Below, in pieces: positions 1 to 9,108 of a stretch of DNA of 64,000 bases. Every line of letters starts with the position of its first letter. Within the stretch, counting starts at the first letter, position 1. The translations under genes were made by a program, and so were the position numbers. The stretch comes from CAJQQK01 sp963696075. Its GTDB lineage: Bacteria > Pseudomonadota > Alphaproteobacteria > Rhizobiales > Hyphomicrobiaceae. Under the pieces are notes generated by a model, which had not been told where the DNA came from, made no database searches, and saw only the letters and a list, made by a program, of their open reading frames with translations. The stretch lies in NCBI GenBank assembly GCA_963696075.1, contig CAVOJD010000008.1:372001-436000 (forward strand), written 5' to 3'.

Positions 1-1770
1 GTCGATATTGACCTTGCAGCTGGCATCATCAGCCCACGCAAGCGTGTGCTTCATCCAGGAGTCGTCGTCGCGCTCGCTGAAATCCTCACGCGCATGAGCA
101 CCGCGGCTTTCTTTCCGGTTCTCGGCGCTGAACACCGTCACGGCCGCCTGCGAAATCAGGTTGTCGTACTCAAGCGCTTCGATCAGATCGGTATTCCAGA
201 TCAAGGAGCGGTCGCTGATCGCGATATCCTCGCTCCCGCGCCAGATCTTCTCGATATCCCGGCAGCCTTCCTCGAGCACCGGACCGTCACGGAACACCGC
301 GCAGTTGTTCTGCATGACGCGCTGCATCCCAAGCCTGAGCTCCGCCGTCGGCGTGCCCCCGCTCGCATGACGCATCTTGTCGAGGCGCGACATCGCCAGT
401 TCCGACGCCTTGCCATCCAAGTCGGGTTGCGCCGCGCCGGCCTCCACCGTCTCGCCGCAACGAAGTCCGGCCGCCCGGCCGAACACCACAAGGTCAATCA
501 GCGAGTTCGAACCAAGCCGGTTCGCGCCGTGCACCGAAACGCACGCCGCCTCGCCGATCGCCATCAGGCCCGGCACGATCGCATCCGGATCGTCGCCCTT
601 CTTCGTCAGCACTTCGCCGTGATAGTTCGTTGGAATGCCGCCCATGTTGTAGTGCACGGTCGGCAGCACCGGGATCGGCTCACGCCGGACATCGACACCG
701 GCAAAGATCTTCGCGCTTTCACTGATACCCGGCAGACGCTCAGCCAGCACCTTGGGGTCGAGATGATCGAGATGCAGGTGGATATGGTCGCCGTTCTTGC
801 CGACACCGCGCCCTTCGCGGATCTCGATGGTCATGGACCTGGAAACGACATCGCGTGAAGCCAGATCCTTGGCGCTCGGCGCATACCTCTCCATGAAGCG
901 CTCACCTTCGCTGTTGGTGAGATAACCGCCCTCACCCCGCGAACCTTCCGTGATCAGCACACCGGCGCCATAGATGCCGGTCGGATGGAACTGCACAAAC
1001 TCCATATCCTGCAACGGCAGCCCGGCCCGCAGCACCATCGCATTGCCGTCACCCGTGCACGTATGGGCTGACGTGCACGAGAAGTAGGCGCGGCCATAGC
1101 CACCCGTCGCAAGAATGGTCTTCTGCGCCTTGAACCGGTGGATGGTGCCGTCATCCAGGCACAACGCCACGATCCCGCGGCAAGCCCCTTCTTCGTCCAT
1201 CATCAGGTCGATGGCGAAGTATTCGATGAAGAATTCCGCCGAGTGCCGCAGCGACTGCCCATAGAGCGTGTGCAGCATCGCATGACCCGTCCGGTCCGCG
1301 GCAGCACACGTACGCTGCGCCGGCGGGCCCTCGCCGAATTCCGTCGTCATCCCGCCGAACGGGCGCTGATAGATGCGCCCATCTTCCGTACGCGAGAACG
1401 GCACGCCGTAGTGCTCAAGCTCATAGACGGCTTCCGGCGCATTGCGGCACAGGTACTCAATCGAGTCCTGATCACCCAGCCAATCCGCACCCTTTACGGT
1501 GTCATACATATGCCAGCGCCAGTCATCCGGCCCCATGTTGCCGAGCGAGGCAGCCACCCCGCCCTGCGCCGCAACCGTATGCGACCGCGTTGGAAAGACC
1601 TTCGTCACACACGCTGTCTTGAGTCCGGCCTGCGCCGCCCCGAGCGTCGCGCGAAGCCCCGCCCCGCCGGCGCCGACAACGACGACGTCATAGGTGTGAT
1701 CGATGATTGTATAGGCGCGCCCATTCGTGCCGGGCGCCGAACCGAGTGACGAACCGTTGCCTGAAGCCAT
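1..1770 (-). CDS. sdhA: Succinate dehydrogenase flavoprotein subunit (partial, C-terminus off the window)
   Basis: The minus-strand frame is open from the ATG at 1770 to the window edge, giving 590 residues. The family usually has about 595-615, so only the last few residues are missing. SdhA oxidises succinate to fumarate with covalent FAD in complex II, on the cytoplasmic face of the inner membrane. Seen: the dinucleotide motif GAGGAGL at residues 33-39, and the RSHTVAAQGG segment whose His64 is the expected FAD-linked histidine. HPTG, GEGG and substrate-site stretches and the helical C-terminal part (ENRKESRGAHAREDF) follow. It starts 7 nt after the sdhD stop, in a C-D-A order; sdhB would be expected next, outside the window. 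Identification is secure. Confidence 0.97.
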   Translation of the reverse strand, partial: MASGNGSSLGSAPGTNGRAYTIIDHTYDVVVVGAGGAGLRATLGAAQAGLKTACVTKVFPTRSHTVAAQGGVAASLGNMGPDDWRWHMYDTVKGADWLGDQDSIEYLCRNAPEAVYELEHYGVPFSRTEDGRIYQRPFGGMTTEFGEGPPAQRTCAAADRTGHAMLHTLYGQSLRHSAEFFIEYFAIDLMMDEEGACRGIVALCLDDGTIHRFKAQKTILATGGYGRAYFSCTSAHTCTGDGNAMVLRAGLPLQDMEFVQFHPTGIYGAGVLITEGSRGEGGYLTNSEGERFMERYAPSAKDLASRDVVSRSMTIEIREGRGVGKNGDHIHLHLDHLDPKVLAERLPGISESAKIFAGVDVRREPIPVLPTVHYNMGGIPTNYHGEVLTKKGDDPDAIVPGLMAIGEAACVSVHGANRLGSNSLIDLVVFGRAAGLRCGETVEAGAAQPDLDGKASELAMSRLDKMRHASGGTPTAELRLGMQRVMQNNCAVFRDGPVLEEGCRDIEKIWRGSEDIAISDRSLIWNTDLIEALEYDNLISQAAVTVFSAENRKESRGAHAREDFSERDDDSWMKHTLAWADDASCKVNID

Positions 1771-1776
1771 GAGGCG

Positions 1777-2166
1777 TTAGCTCCCGAAGCTGAGTTTGAG
1801 GATAGCGAACGCGCTTCCCAGCGCGATGGCGATGGCAAAGAAGGTGTTGAGCATCAACATCGCGACCTTCGCACCTTCGCCGTGAATGTAGTCTTCAATG
1901 ATAACCTGCATGCCGAGCCGCATGTGGTAGGTGCCGGAAAGGATCAGCGCCAGCAGGCCGATGGCCACCAGCGGATTCCCGATCCAGGCTTTCACGGTCG
2001 CCAGGTCCGCTCCGGCGAGCGAGGCAACCAGCCACACCAGCCACAACGCAAGGAAGATGTTGGCAACAGCCGTAACCCGTTGCTGCCAGAAATGATCGGC
2101 CCCTTCCTTGGCAGAACCGAGATTGTTGACCCGCTTGAGCGGCGTGCGCATATCCATGGGGTTCAC
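1777..2166 (-). CDS. sdhD: Succinate dehydrogenase membrane anchor subunit
   Basis: 129 residues, normal for SdhD, with three hydrophobic segments at about 35-55, 63-83 and 98-125. The signature HMRLGMQVIIEDYIHG at about 82-96 holds the region that contacts heme b and the quinone site. With SdhC it anchors complex II and passes electrons to ubiquinone. The gene lies between sdhC, whose stop is 4 nt upstream, and sdhA, so the three are co-transcribed. The start at 2166 fits the N-terminal pattern of the family (MRTPLKRVNNLGSAKEG), although an internal Met six residues in is also possible. Confidence 0.95.
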   Translation of the reverse strand: MNPMDMRTPLKRVNNLGSAKEGADHFWQQRVTAVANIFLALWLVWLVASLAGADLATVKAWIGNPLVAIGLLALILSGTYHMRLGMQVIIEDYIHGEGAKVAMLMLNTFFAIAIALGSAFAILKLSFGS

Positions 2167-2170
2167 CTTC

Positions 2171-2575
2171 TCAACTTAGACCGACGATCAGCCAGATCAG
2201 TGCTGTCAGCCCCACAGAGGCAGCCAGAGAGACCCAGCACATCAAGTCTGCGGTTTTGAGATCGAACCCGCGTCCCGTGTCCCAGATCAGGTGTCGGATA
2301 CCGCCAGCCATGTGATGCAGCAGGGCCCATGTGTAAACGAAGAGGATGAGCCGTCCGATCACAGAGCCAAAGAAGCCGTTGACCGCATCAAACGCCTCCG
2401 GTCCGCTCGCCGCGGCGATCAACCAGATCGCCAGCAGCACGCTGCCGAAATAGAGCGCGGCCCCTGTGATGCGATGCACAATCGACATCACCATATTAAT
2501 CATAGGCGTATAGATCTGCAGGTGCGGCGACGTTGGTCTCGGCCGCGCCCCACCCCCGCTTTGGGCATTCGCCAT
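2171..2575 (-). CDS. sdhC: Succinate dehydrogenase cytochrome b556 subunit
   Basis: 134 residues from the ATG at 2575, chosen because GGAGAA sits 6 nt upstream. A longer frame to 2641 exists but has no ribosome-binding site and would add a non-conserved tail. Seen: RPTSPHLQIYTP, then SIVHRITGAALYFG (heme-region histidine), then LLHHMAGGIRHLIWD, the two signatures of SdhC, and three membrane helices. It is the first gene of sdhCDA and would carry the operon promoter in the 228 bases before the FAD oxidoreductase gene. Function: membrane anchor and heme/quinone binding of complex II. Confidence 0.95.
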   Translation of the reverse strand: MANAQSGGGARPRPTSPHLQIYTPMINMVMSIVHRITGAALYFGSVLLAIWLIAAASGPEAFDAVNGFFGSVIGRLILFVYTWALLHHMAGGIRHLIWDTGRGFDLKTADLMCWVSLAASVGLTALIWLIVGLS

Positions 2576-2803
2576 GCGTTGTTCTCCGTTCGGTGCAGCG
2601 GAATTCGCCGTTTTTCTAACGGGTGGAACGCTCTGCGGCAATGCACCAAATGGGCAATGCGATCATATGCGCGATCCGCTGCGCCGTTCACCATGGCTCA
2701 ATCGCGCCAAACCGGCCCAGTCGGCGCGGCAAATCGCGCCGCAGACCGTCCCTTCAGTTTAAAACGTCAGATCAAGACGTCAGGCCAACTAGGTAGGGAT
2801 GCA

Positions 2804-3796
2804 TCAGGTCAGCGCATCAACCATGGCCTTGCCCACCGCCGCGCCGCTCTCGAAGGCTTGATCCGCCAGACGCCCACGACACCAATCGCCGGCAGCGCCC
2901 ACCATCAAGTCCGATGAAAACATATATGTCTCGCCAAGCGGCTGCTCGACCAGACCATGCCGCCACAGGTGCGCACCCATCTGCTGCGGGCGAACCGGAG
3001 GCAGATCAAGCACGTGGCACACTTCTGCCCACAGCTCTTCGGCAACCAGCTGTTCTTCCGCGTCCTCCGTCTCCCGCGTCCACGCGGGCGAGGCATGCAC
3101 CACGATGTGTTCGCCGCGAGACGACCGGCCCGGCTTTTTGTTGTTCCGCCCAACCCAACGGATCACCTGGGACATGTCGGAATAGGCATCGTAATCAGGC
3201 AGGATCGGCTCATCCAGGCGGATCATCAGCGCCCAGCACGGCGAAAACCGGACACTTTCGAGCTGATCGGCAAACCGCGGCACTTCCCGGCCCAGGATCA
3301 GGGCCGCTTCCGGCGCCGGCACCGCAACCACGACGCCGGTGAAAGGCCCGCTCGATGTCTGGTCATCGAACCAGACATGCCACCCCTTATCGATCCGCTG
3401 CAGCGTGTGCACGCGGCGATTGGTATGGACCCGGACGCTCTCGGCCAGCGGTCGGACGATCGCCGACATGCCTGGCGTCCCAACGAACCAGTTCACCTCG
3501 TGGTTCTGGTCCATGCCCTTTATTCGCGGGTTCCATCCGGCCGCATAACCCGAATGCACCAGCTCTTCGATGTAGGTCCTGAACTTATCCGAACGCACCG
3601 AGACGTATTGCGCGCCATGGTCAAACGGAACCACACCAAGGCGCGACGTTCCCATGCGTCCGCCAACGACCCGATCACCTTCGAAGATCTCGACGTAGAA
3701 ACCGGCGCGGCGTAGCACGCGCGCGCACGAAAGCCCCGCCATACCGGCACCGACAATTGCAATTCGATGCGTCAATTCAAGACGACCTCGCGCCAA
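2804..3796 (-). CDS. FAD-dependent amine-oxidase-like oxidoreductase (renalase-like)
   Basis: 330 residues. The N-terminus carries a Rossmann FAD site, RIAIVGAGMAGLSCARVL at about 11-28, then an acidic strand end (EIFEGD) and GGRMGTSRLG, which together are typical of the flavin amine oxidase/protoporphyrinogen-oxidase-like fold. The C-terminal VGAAGDWCRGRLADQAFESG is the usual second FAD contact. Proteins of this type are widespread in proteobacteria as 'NAD(P)-binding, FAD-dependent oxidoreductase', with substrate unknown. It stands 228 nt upstream of sdhC on the same strand and could be transcribed separately. A TTG at 3775 is an alternative start. Family assignment is firm, the role is not. 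Confidence 0.85.
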   Translation of the reverse strand: MARGRLELTHRIAIVGAGMAGLSCARVLRRAGFYVEIFEGDRVVGGRMGTSRLGVVPFDHGAQYVSVRSDKFRTYIEELVHSGYAAGWNPRIKGMDQNHEVNWFVGTPGMSAIVRPLAESVRVHTNRRVHTLQRIDKGWHVWFDDQTSSGPFTGVVVAVPAPEAALILGREVPRFADQLESVRFSPCWALMIRLDEPILPDYDAYSDMSQVIRWVGRNNKKPGRSSRGEHIVVHASPAWTRETEDAEEQLVAEELWAEVCHVLDLPPVRPQQMGAHLWRHGLVEQPLGETYMFSSDLMVGAAGDWCRGRLADQAFESGAAVGKAMVDALT

Positions 3797-3987
3797 AGCA
3801 GCTCAAAGAAACGTCGAACAAACGTAACGAGGAAGAAAACAAGCGCGTTCGTTCACGTTCTCGCCAGATGTGGACCGCCGCATCCGATGCCGGCGACATT
3901 GCCATCTCACCGGGTTAACCAACAGAACTACCGGGCCTCGATAACAATAATGTGTTGACAAAATCGCAACTGGACACCGTTCAGAAG

Positions 3988-5049
3988 CTACCGAGGCATC
4001 ACGACCCAGTAATCCAGATCAAGAACGACATTTTCCGCGTATTTGCCCGGCGCCGTTTCGCCAGGAAATGCAGCACTCGACTCATTCTTGACCGCGAAAG
4101 TACGTAGACGCATCATTCCCACATCATCCCGGCCCGCGATGTCATCCTTGTCGACGACCTCGCTCCACGCAAAGACCGTGTCGCCGGCAAACGTCGGCGC
4201 AACGTGCCGGCCCCCGTTAATGCCAAGAATGCGCGCCGCATTCTCAAGTCCATTGAAAGACAGAGCCCGGGCAAGCGAAATAATCACGCCCCCATAAATC
4301 AGCCGTCTGCCGAAACGACTTTGTTTCTGCTCCAGTTCGTTGAAGTGAACCTTCGCAGTATTTTGATAAAGCCTTGTTGCGCTTTGATGCTCAGCTTCCT
4401 CAAGCGTCATACCGTCGGCGTGATCGATACGCTCGCCGGTTTTGTAGTCACCAAAACGATGGCCGGCGCCGGACAGCGCGAAATCGTAGCCCTTAAAATC
4501 CAGCGAACCGATTGGCGCCGCGAATTCACTGGTCGCGACCACCTCCGCCAGCGCCGGCACCTGCCCGTCTGGGGCCGGCGCACTTTGATCACGCTTGTTG
4601 ACCATCACCCAGCGTGCAAACTCGAGCACACAGGCCCCATGCTGGTTGATCCCGCGCGAGCGCACGTAAACCACCCCTGTCTTGCCTGACGAGTTCTCCT
4701 TGACGCCGATAACGTCCGATTCCGCCCTGAGCGTATCACCCGGATAGACCGCCGCCCGGAAGACGCATTCCGCATAGCCAAGGTTCGCCACCGCATTGAG
4801 GGAAATATCCGGCACCGTCTTGCCGAATACGACGTGGAAAACGAGCAGATCGTCGAGTGGCAGCCTCTCAAAGCCCAACGCCGTCGCAAACGGCTCCGAC
4901 GATGTCACCGCATGACGCGACCCATAGAGCGCGGCATAAACCGCTGCATCACCGGCCGTCACCGTCCGGGGCGTCGCGTGCCGGATCGTCTGCCCGACCG
5001 CGAAATCCTCGAAGAAATTGCCGCTATTGGTCTTGCTCATGCCAGTCAT
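3988..5049 (-). CDS. mch: Mesaconyl-CoA (beta-methylmalyl-CoA) hydratase, double MaoC fold
   Basis: 353 residues with two hot-dog MaoC-like halves. The opening (SGNFFEDFAVGQTIRHATPRTV) and the block from SSEPFATALGF through VFHVVFGKTVPDISLNAVANLG match the mesaconyl-CoA hydratase family of the ethylmalonyl-CoA pathway as I remember it. That enzyme interconverts mesaconyl-CoA and beta-methylmalyl-CoA during acetyl-CoA assimilation without isocitrate lyase. The second half holds HRFGDYKTGERIDHADGMT and a MaoC-like YGGVIISLARAL stretch. The next gene downstream is an Mcl2-like lyase/thioesterase on the same strand, and this pairing supports the pathway. MaoC dehydratases of other pathways are the main alternative. 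Confidence 0.88.
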   Translation of the reverse strand: MTGMSKTNSGNFFEDFAVGQTIRHATPRTVTAGDAAVYAALYGSRHAVTSSEPFATALGFERLPLDDLLVFHVVFGKTVPDISLNAVANLGYAECVFRAAVYPGDTLRAESDVIGVKENSSGKTGVVYVRSRGINQHGACVLEFARWVMVNKRDQSAPAPDGQVPALAEVVATSEFAAPIGSLDFKGYDFALSGAGHRFGDYKTGERIDHADGMTLEEAEHQSATRLYQNTAKVHFNELEQKQSRFGRRLIYGGVIISLARALSFNGLENAARILGINGGRHVAPTFAGDTVFAWSEVVDKDDIAGRDDVGMMRLRTFAVKNESSAAFPGETAPGKYAENVVLDLDYWVVMPR

Positions 5050-5087
5050 CCCGAAAACCGTGCCGCCGAACCGCAGGCGTTCATTTG

Positions 5088-5955
5088 CTACCGCCCGATG
5101 GCATCGCCAATCGCCACTGTCCGCTTCGCCATCTCGGCGTGCAGCAGTTCAACCATCCGTCCATCCATGTTGATGACGCCCTTGCCTTGGTTCTCAGGCA
5201 GCGTGAACGCCTCGAGGATCCGCCGCGCCCAGGCAATCTCCTCATCGCTCGGCGAAAACGCATCATTCGCCGCCGCAAGTTGCGTCGGGTGGATCAGCGT
5301 CTTGCCATCCATGCCGAGCATCCGCCCCTGCGCGCACTCACGCGCCAGACCGTCGAGGTCCTTGAAATCGTTGTAGACGCCATCCAGCACATCAATGCCG
5401 AAGGCCCGGGCAGCCGTCACCGTCGCGCTCAGCCAGTAGAGCGCCGACGTCCGCTGATCATCGAGCTCCGCCCGCGTGTCCTTGACGAGATCATTGGTCC
5501 CGACCACGAAACACTTGAGCCGCCCACCGGCCCGGCTTGCCGTGCGCGCAATCTCGGCGACATTCACGATCGCCAGCGGCGTCTCGATCATCGCCCAGAT
5601 CCCGAGCCCCGCCGGCGCGCCCGCGAGCATCTCTTCAACCCGCTCGATATGCTTCGCCACTCTCGACCTTCGGCACCAACAGCGCATCCGCGCCTGCGTC
5701 CTTGAACGCGGCAACGTCATCGCCGATCCAGGCGCTGTCGAGCCCATTGACCCGCACCACAACTTCCCGCCGGCCATATCCGCCGCCCTGGACGGCGGCC
5801 TTGACCTGATCACGGGCCTGTTGCTTGGCGTCAGGCGCCACCGCGTCTTCGAGATCGAAGATCACCACGTCCGTCTCGAGCGACTTGGCTTTTTCAATCG
5901 CACGCGCGTTTGACCCCGGCATATAGAGCGCACTGCGGCGCGGGCGAATGGTCAT
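5088..5955 (-). CDS. mcl2: HpcH/HpaI-family enzyme, probably (3S)-malyl-CoA thioesterase (Mcl2-like), interrupted by a frameshift
   Basis: Two overlapping minus-strand frames together make one protein of about 288 residues. The first (5955 to about 5657) gives RPRRSALYMPGSN, FDLEDAVAPDAK and LLVPKVES. The second (about 5657 to 5088) gives KHIERVEEMLAG, LGIWAMIETPLAIVN, VVGTNDL, DGVYNDFKDLDGL and MDGKTLIHPTQ. These are the Mg-site and substrate motifs of CitE/HpcH-type lyases. The pattern resembles Mcl2, which hydrolyses malyl-CoA in the ethylmalonyl-CoA pathway, better than malyl-CoA lyase Mcl1. Removing one C of the CC at 5657-5658 restores KVESAKHIERV. The gene follows mch by 38 nt upstream-to-stop spacing and was probably co-transcribed. 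It is either a sequence error or a young pseudogene. Confidence 0.82.
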
Positions 5956-6139
5956 GGATATTGGCTCCCATCTGTGAATGCGGAAACGTCAGGTCTTCGG
6001 CCTGCCCGACAGCAGCGCCCAGCCTCCGGGTTGAACCCGGAAGCGCTTGATCTCTCGCGCTTGGCATGGAGCGTGCCCCTTGTCAAAGTGGCCTTGTTTC
6101 GCATTCGCCACCTCTATCCCCATCAACTACGTTGACGGC

Positions 6140-7696
6140 ATGTCAAAGATCCTCGCGCTCTCCTCCACTGTTGCCGTCGGCCACGTCGGGCTTGCTGCGA
6201 TCACACCTGCCGCAACGCTCGCCGGCGCCACCGTTTGGGCCCTCCCCACCATCGTCCTCTCGAACCATCCCGGCTTTCCAAAGGCCGCCGGCACACGGAT
6301 CGACACCAAAGCCCTGCGCGACATGATCGACGCCATCGAAGCCGGCGGCTGGCTGAGCGACGTGACGACCCTCCTGACCGGCTACCTGCCAAGCACGGAC
6401 CATGTCGCCATCGCCGAAGACCTCATCGCACGCCTGCGCAAGGCCAATCCGTCAGCCGAAGTCATCTGCGATCCAATCCTCGGTGACGATCCCAAAGGCG
6501 TCTATATCGACCTCGACGCGGCCGCCGCCATCCGCGATCGCCTGATGCCCATCGCCGACTGCCTTCTGCCCAACCGCTTTGAACTCGCCTGGCTCACCGG
6601 TCACGACATTACCGACCCAGACAGCGCCCAGCGCGCCGCAGCCGGACTTCACCTGCCCCGGCTCATCGCCAAATCCATTCCCGATGGACCGGACCACATT
6701 GCCAACATCGAGATCACGCCGGATCAGACGGCTCAGACCCGCCACCGCCTTCTCAGCGATATTCCCAAAGGCACGGGCGATGTATTCTCCGGCCTTATTG
6801 CCGCCGGTTGGTCGCTATCCCGCGCCGCTCAGGCCCTCGAAACACTTGCCCACCTCAGCCAGGGCCAAGACCATCTCGCGATCGTCGAAACAGCCGACCA
6901 GTGGGTGCGCAATCGACCCGGCCAGACAGGAAACACGCGAATGCCGCCCGAAGCCCGTGATCACGGCACACCAGAGATTGCAGGCGTTGACGGCTGCCCG
7001 GGCGGCTGGATCGCGGTAAGCCATCCCCTGGACCGCCCAGACCTGGCGCAGTTCGAAGTTTTTCCGACGTTCGCCAAACTCTTAGCCCGAACACCACGCT
7101 TCGCAGCCATCGCCGTGGATATGCCGATCGGCCTGCCTGATATCGCTGAACGCGGCGGCCGCCAAGCGGACCGCGAAGCCCGGACCCGCCTCGGCGCACG
7201 CCAGTCATCCGTCTTCGCCATCCCCGCCCGCGCGGCAATTGCATGCACCGACTATCGCGAAGCCTGCGACGCAGCGTTCAGGCACTCCGACCCACCCCGC
7301 AAAATCGCCAAGCAAACCTTCAACCTGTTCCCAAAAATCCGTGAGCTGGATCAGCTGCTGACGCCGGAGCATCAGGCCTGGATCGTCGAGTGTCATCCCG
7401 AGGTTGCATTCTGGGCCATGAACGATGAAACCGCCCTCGATGAGCCAAAGAAGGTCAAATCCCGCCCCTACGGACCCGGCCTTGACCTGCGCCGCCGCCT
7501 GCTCGCATCCCAAGGCTTCGATCCAGCCTTCCTCGACGGCCCAGGTCTGCCGACACGCCTCGCCAGCACCGACGATTTCCTGGACGCATGCGCGGCGGCA
7601 TGGACAGCCGCCCGCCTCGTCACCGGGACGGCCCAGCGCCTGCCGGCCGAGCCACCGGTCGATGCCCGCGGCTTGCGGATGGAAATTGTCTATTGA
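6140..7696 (+). CDS. Pyridoxal kinase-like protein fused to a DUF429 domain
   Basis: 518 residues from the ATG at 6140; a longer frame to 6047 has no family support. Residues 1-270 are a ribokinase-like pyridoxal kinase: SSTVAVGHVGLAA, the TIVLSNHPGF segment, LLTGYLP, VICDPILGDD and LLPNRFELAWLTG. The catalytic GTGD comes near residue 213. Residues about 275-518 form a DUF429 domain starting IAGVDGCPGGWIAV, with AVDMPIGLPD and the GARQSSVFAIPARA stretch; DUF429 has been suggested to have an RNase H-like fold. The kinase would phosphorylate B6 vitamers. The DUF429 role is unknown. An in-frame ATG at 6941 marks where a separate DUF429 gene could have begun. Confidence 0.85.
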   Translation: MSKILALSSTVAVGHVGLAAITPAATLAGATVWALPTIVLSNHPGFPKAAGTRIDTKALRDMIDAIEAGGWLSDVTTLLTGYLPSTDHVAIAEDLIARLRKANPSAEVICDPILGDDPKGVYIDLDAAAAIRDRLMPIADCLLPNRFELAWLTGHDITDPDSAQRAAAGLHLPRLIAKSIPDGPDHIANIEITPDQTAQTRHRLLSDIPKGTGDVFSGLIAAGWSLSRAAQALETLAHLSQGQDHLAIVETADQWVRNRPGQTGNTRMPPEARDHGTPEIAGVDGCPGGWIAVSHPLDRPDLAQFEVFPTFAKLLARTPRFAAIAVDMPIGLPDIAERGGRQADREARTRLGARQSSVFAIPARAAIACTDYREACDAAFRHSDPPRKIAKQTFNLFPKIRELDQLLTPEHQAWIVECHPEVAFWAMNDETALDEPKKVKSRPYGPGLDLRRRLLASQGFDPAFLDGPGLPTRLASTDDFLDACAAAWTAARLVTGTAQRLPAEPPVDARGLRMEIVY

Positions 7697-7732
7697 GGAT
7701 TTTCGCGCGGCCGCGCCAGCCGCCAGCCGCCG

Positions 7733-8413
7733 CTAGCTTGCAGGTTTAGAACCCGCCGCACGGCGCAGTTTCTCGATCATCGGAATAATTTTGCCATCCA
7801 GGCTTTCGCGGCTGATCGGCCCGACATGCTTATAGGCGATCACCCCATCCCCGCCGAGAATGAAGGTCTCCGGCATCCCGTAGACACCCCACTCGATCGC
7901 ACCGCGGCCCGCGGGATCAGTCCCGACCGCGGCATAAGGATTGCCATACCGCCCGAGGAACCTCAGCCCGCCCGGCGGCGGGTCCTTGTAGTTAACGCCG
8001 ACGATTTTCACGTTCGTCCGTTGCGCCAGTTCAACGAGCAGCGGATGCTCCTGCACACACGGCACACACCATGACGCCCAGAAGTTGACGACCGTCACGT
8101 CGCCCGACTTCAGCAGCTCAGGCGTGATACCGGGAACCGCCCCCGCTGCGCCCGTAAGACCCTCGAGCGCAGCAAAACCAACGTCCGGCGCAGCCTTGCC
8201 GATCAGCGCCGATGGCAGCCGGCTCGGATCACTCGTCTTCAGCGACAGCGCAAACACCATCGCCAACGCAACGAAGGCAATGACCGGCAGCATGATCAGC
8301 AGGTTCGGCCCCCGCCGCTCTCCAGCCGCCCCCTCTTTCGGCACCGGGCGCGGGGTCTTGTCGTTGGTATCGTCTGAACTCACCGCTTCATCCCGTTGTT
8401 CTTGGTCTCGCAC
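7733..8413 (-). CDS. ccmG: Cytochrome c biogenesis thiol:disulfide interchange protein
   Basis: 226 residues. A charged cytoplasmic start is followed by one membrane anchor (NLLIMLPVIAFVALAMVFAL, about 37-56), then a periplasmic thioredoxin-fold domain. This holds VVNFWASWCVPCVQEHP with the WCxxC active site, GVNYKDPP and a cis-Pro region GVYGMPETF. CcmG (DsbE) keeps the heme-binding cysteines of apocytochrome c reduced. It starts 26 nt after the ccmB stop on the same strand, as the last gene of a ccmA-ccmB-ccmG set. The poorly conserved N-terminal tail makes the exact start uncertain. Confidence 0.93.
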   Translation of the reverse strand: MRDQEQRDEAVSSDDTNDKTPRPVPKEGAAGERRGPNLLIMLPVIAFVALAMVFALSLKTSDPSRLPSALIGKAAPDVGFAALEGLTGAAGAVPGITPELLKSGDVTVVNFWASWCVPCVQEHPLLVELAQRTNVKIVGVNYKDPPPGGLRFLGRYGNPYAAVGTDPAGRGAIEWGVYGMPETFILGGDGVIAYKHVGPISRESLDGKIIPMIEKLRRAAGSKPAS

Positions 8414-8439
8414 GCCCTGCAGCAGGCTCGTTTGAAGGT

Positions 8440-9108
8440 CTACCGCACCTGATACCGCAGCACCGCCGCCGCCGCGACCGGACCCACCACCAGTGAGATC
8501 AACGAAATCGCCGTCAGCATCAAAAGCGGCGAGATCGCATCTGCCGGCGTCAACATCAAGGCCGCGATCGCCGTAATGCCGTAGATCAACGTCGGCACAT
8601 AGAACGGCAGTACGATAAGCGCAATCAACACCCCACCGATCCGCGTCCGAAGCGTCAGCGCAGCCGCCACCGCGCCAAAAAAGCTGACCGCGATCGTGCC
8701 AATCACCAGCGTCACGATAAGCAGCGGCAGCGCGCCATAATCAATATTGAGAAACAGCCCCATGACCGGCGTCATCGCAGCCAGCGGCAGGCAGGTCGTC
8801 AGCCAATGCGCCAGGCTCTTTGCGAACGTAACCGCCTCAAGCGGCATCGTCCCCATCACCAACAGGTCCAGCGACCCATCCTCGAGATCGCGTTCGTAGA
8901 GCCGCGACAACGACAACAGCGCCGCGAGGAGAAACGCAATCCAGATAATCCCCGGCGCGATACGCGAGAGCAGCTTGAGGTCCGGGCCAAGTGCAATCGG
9001 CATCATCGTGATGACGATTGCGTAAAACCCGAGAACGGTGCCGACCGCCCCCCCTTCCCTCAGAAGCACGCGAATTTCATGCCGTATCAGCGCCAGCCAG
9101 GCCCTCAT
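8440..9108 (-). CDS. ccmB: Heme exporter membrane protein CcmB
   Basis: 222 residues, the family's normal length, with six membrane helices. The family opening ALIRHEIRVLLREGG is present, as is LYERDLEDGSLDLLVMGTMPLEAVTFAKSLAHW. CcmB is the permease partner of CcmA in system I cytochrome c maturation, where the CcmABCD complex releases holo-CcmE. Its start overlaps the ccmA stop by 4 nt (ATGA), so the two are translationally coupled. The expected ccmC and ccmD do not follow; ccmG comes next. Confidence 0.95.
   Translation of the reverse strand: MRAWLALIRHEIRVLLREGGAVGTVLGFYAIVITMMPIALGPDLKLLSRIAPGIIWIAFLLAALLSLSRLYERDLEDGSLDLLVMGTMPLEAVTFAKSLAHWLTTCLPLAAMTPVMGLFLNIDYGALPLLIVTLVIGTIAVSFFGAVAAALTLRTRIGGVLIALIVLPFYVPTLIYGITAIAALMLTPADAISPLLMLTAISLISLVVGPVAAAAVLRYQVR

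Noticed and set aside
480..520. GTTCGAACC-like stretch as a tRNA T-loop
   Set aside because: It lies within sdhA coding for a conserved segment and no cloverleaf can be drawn around it.
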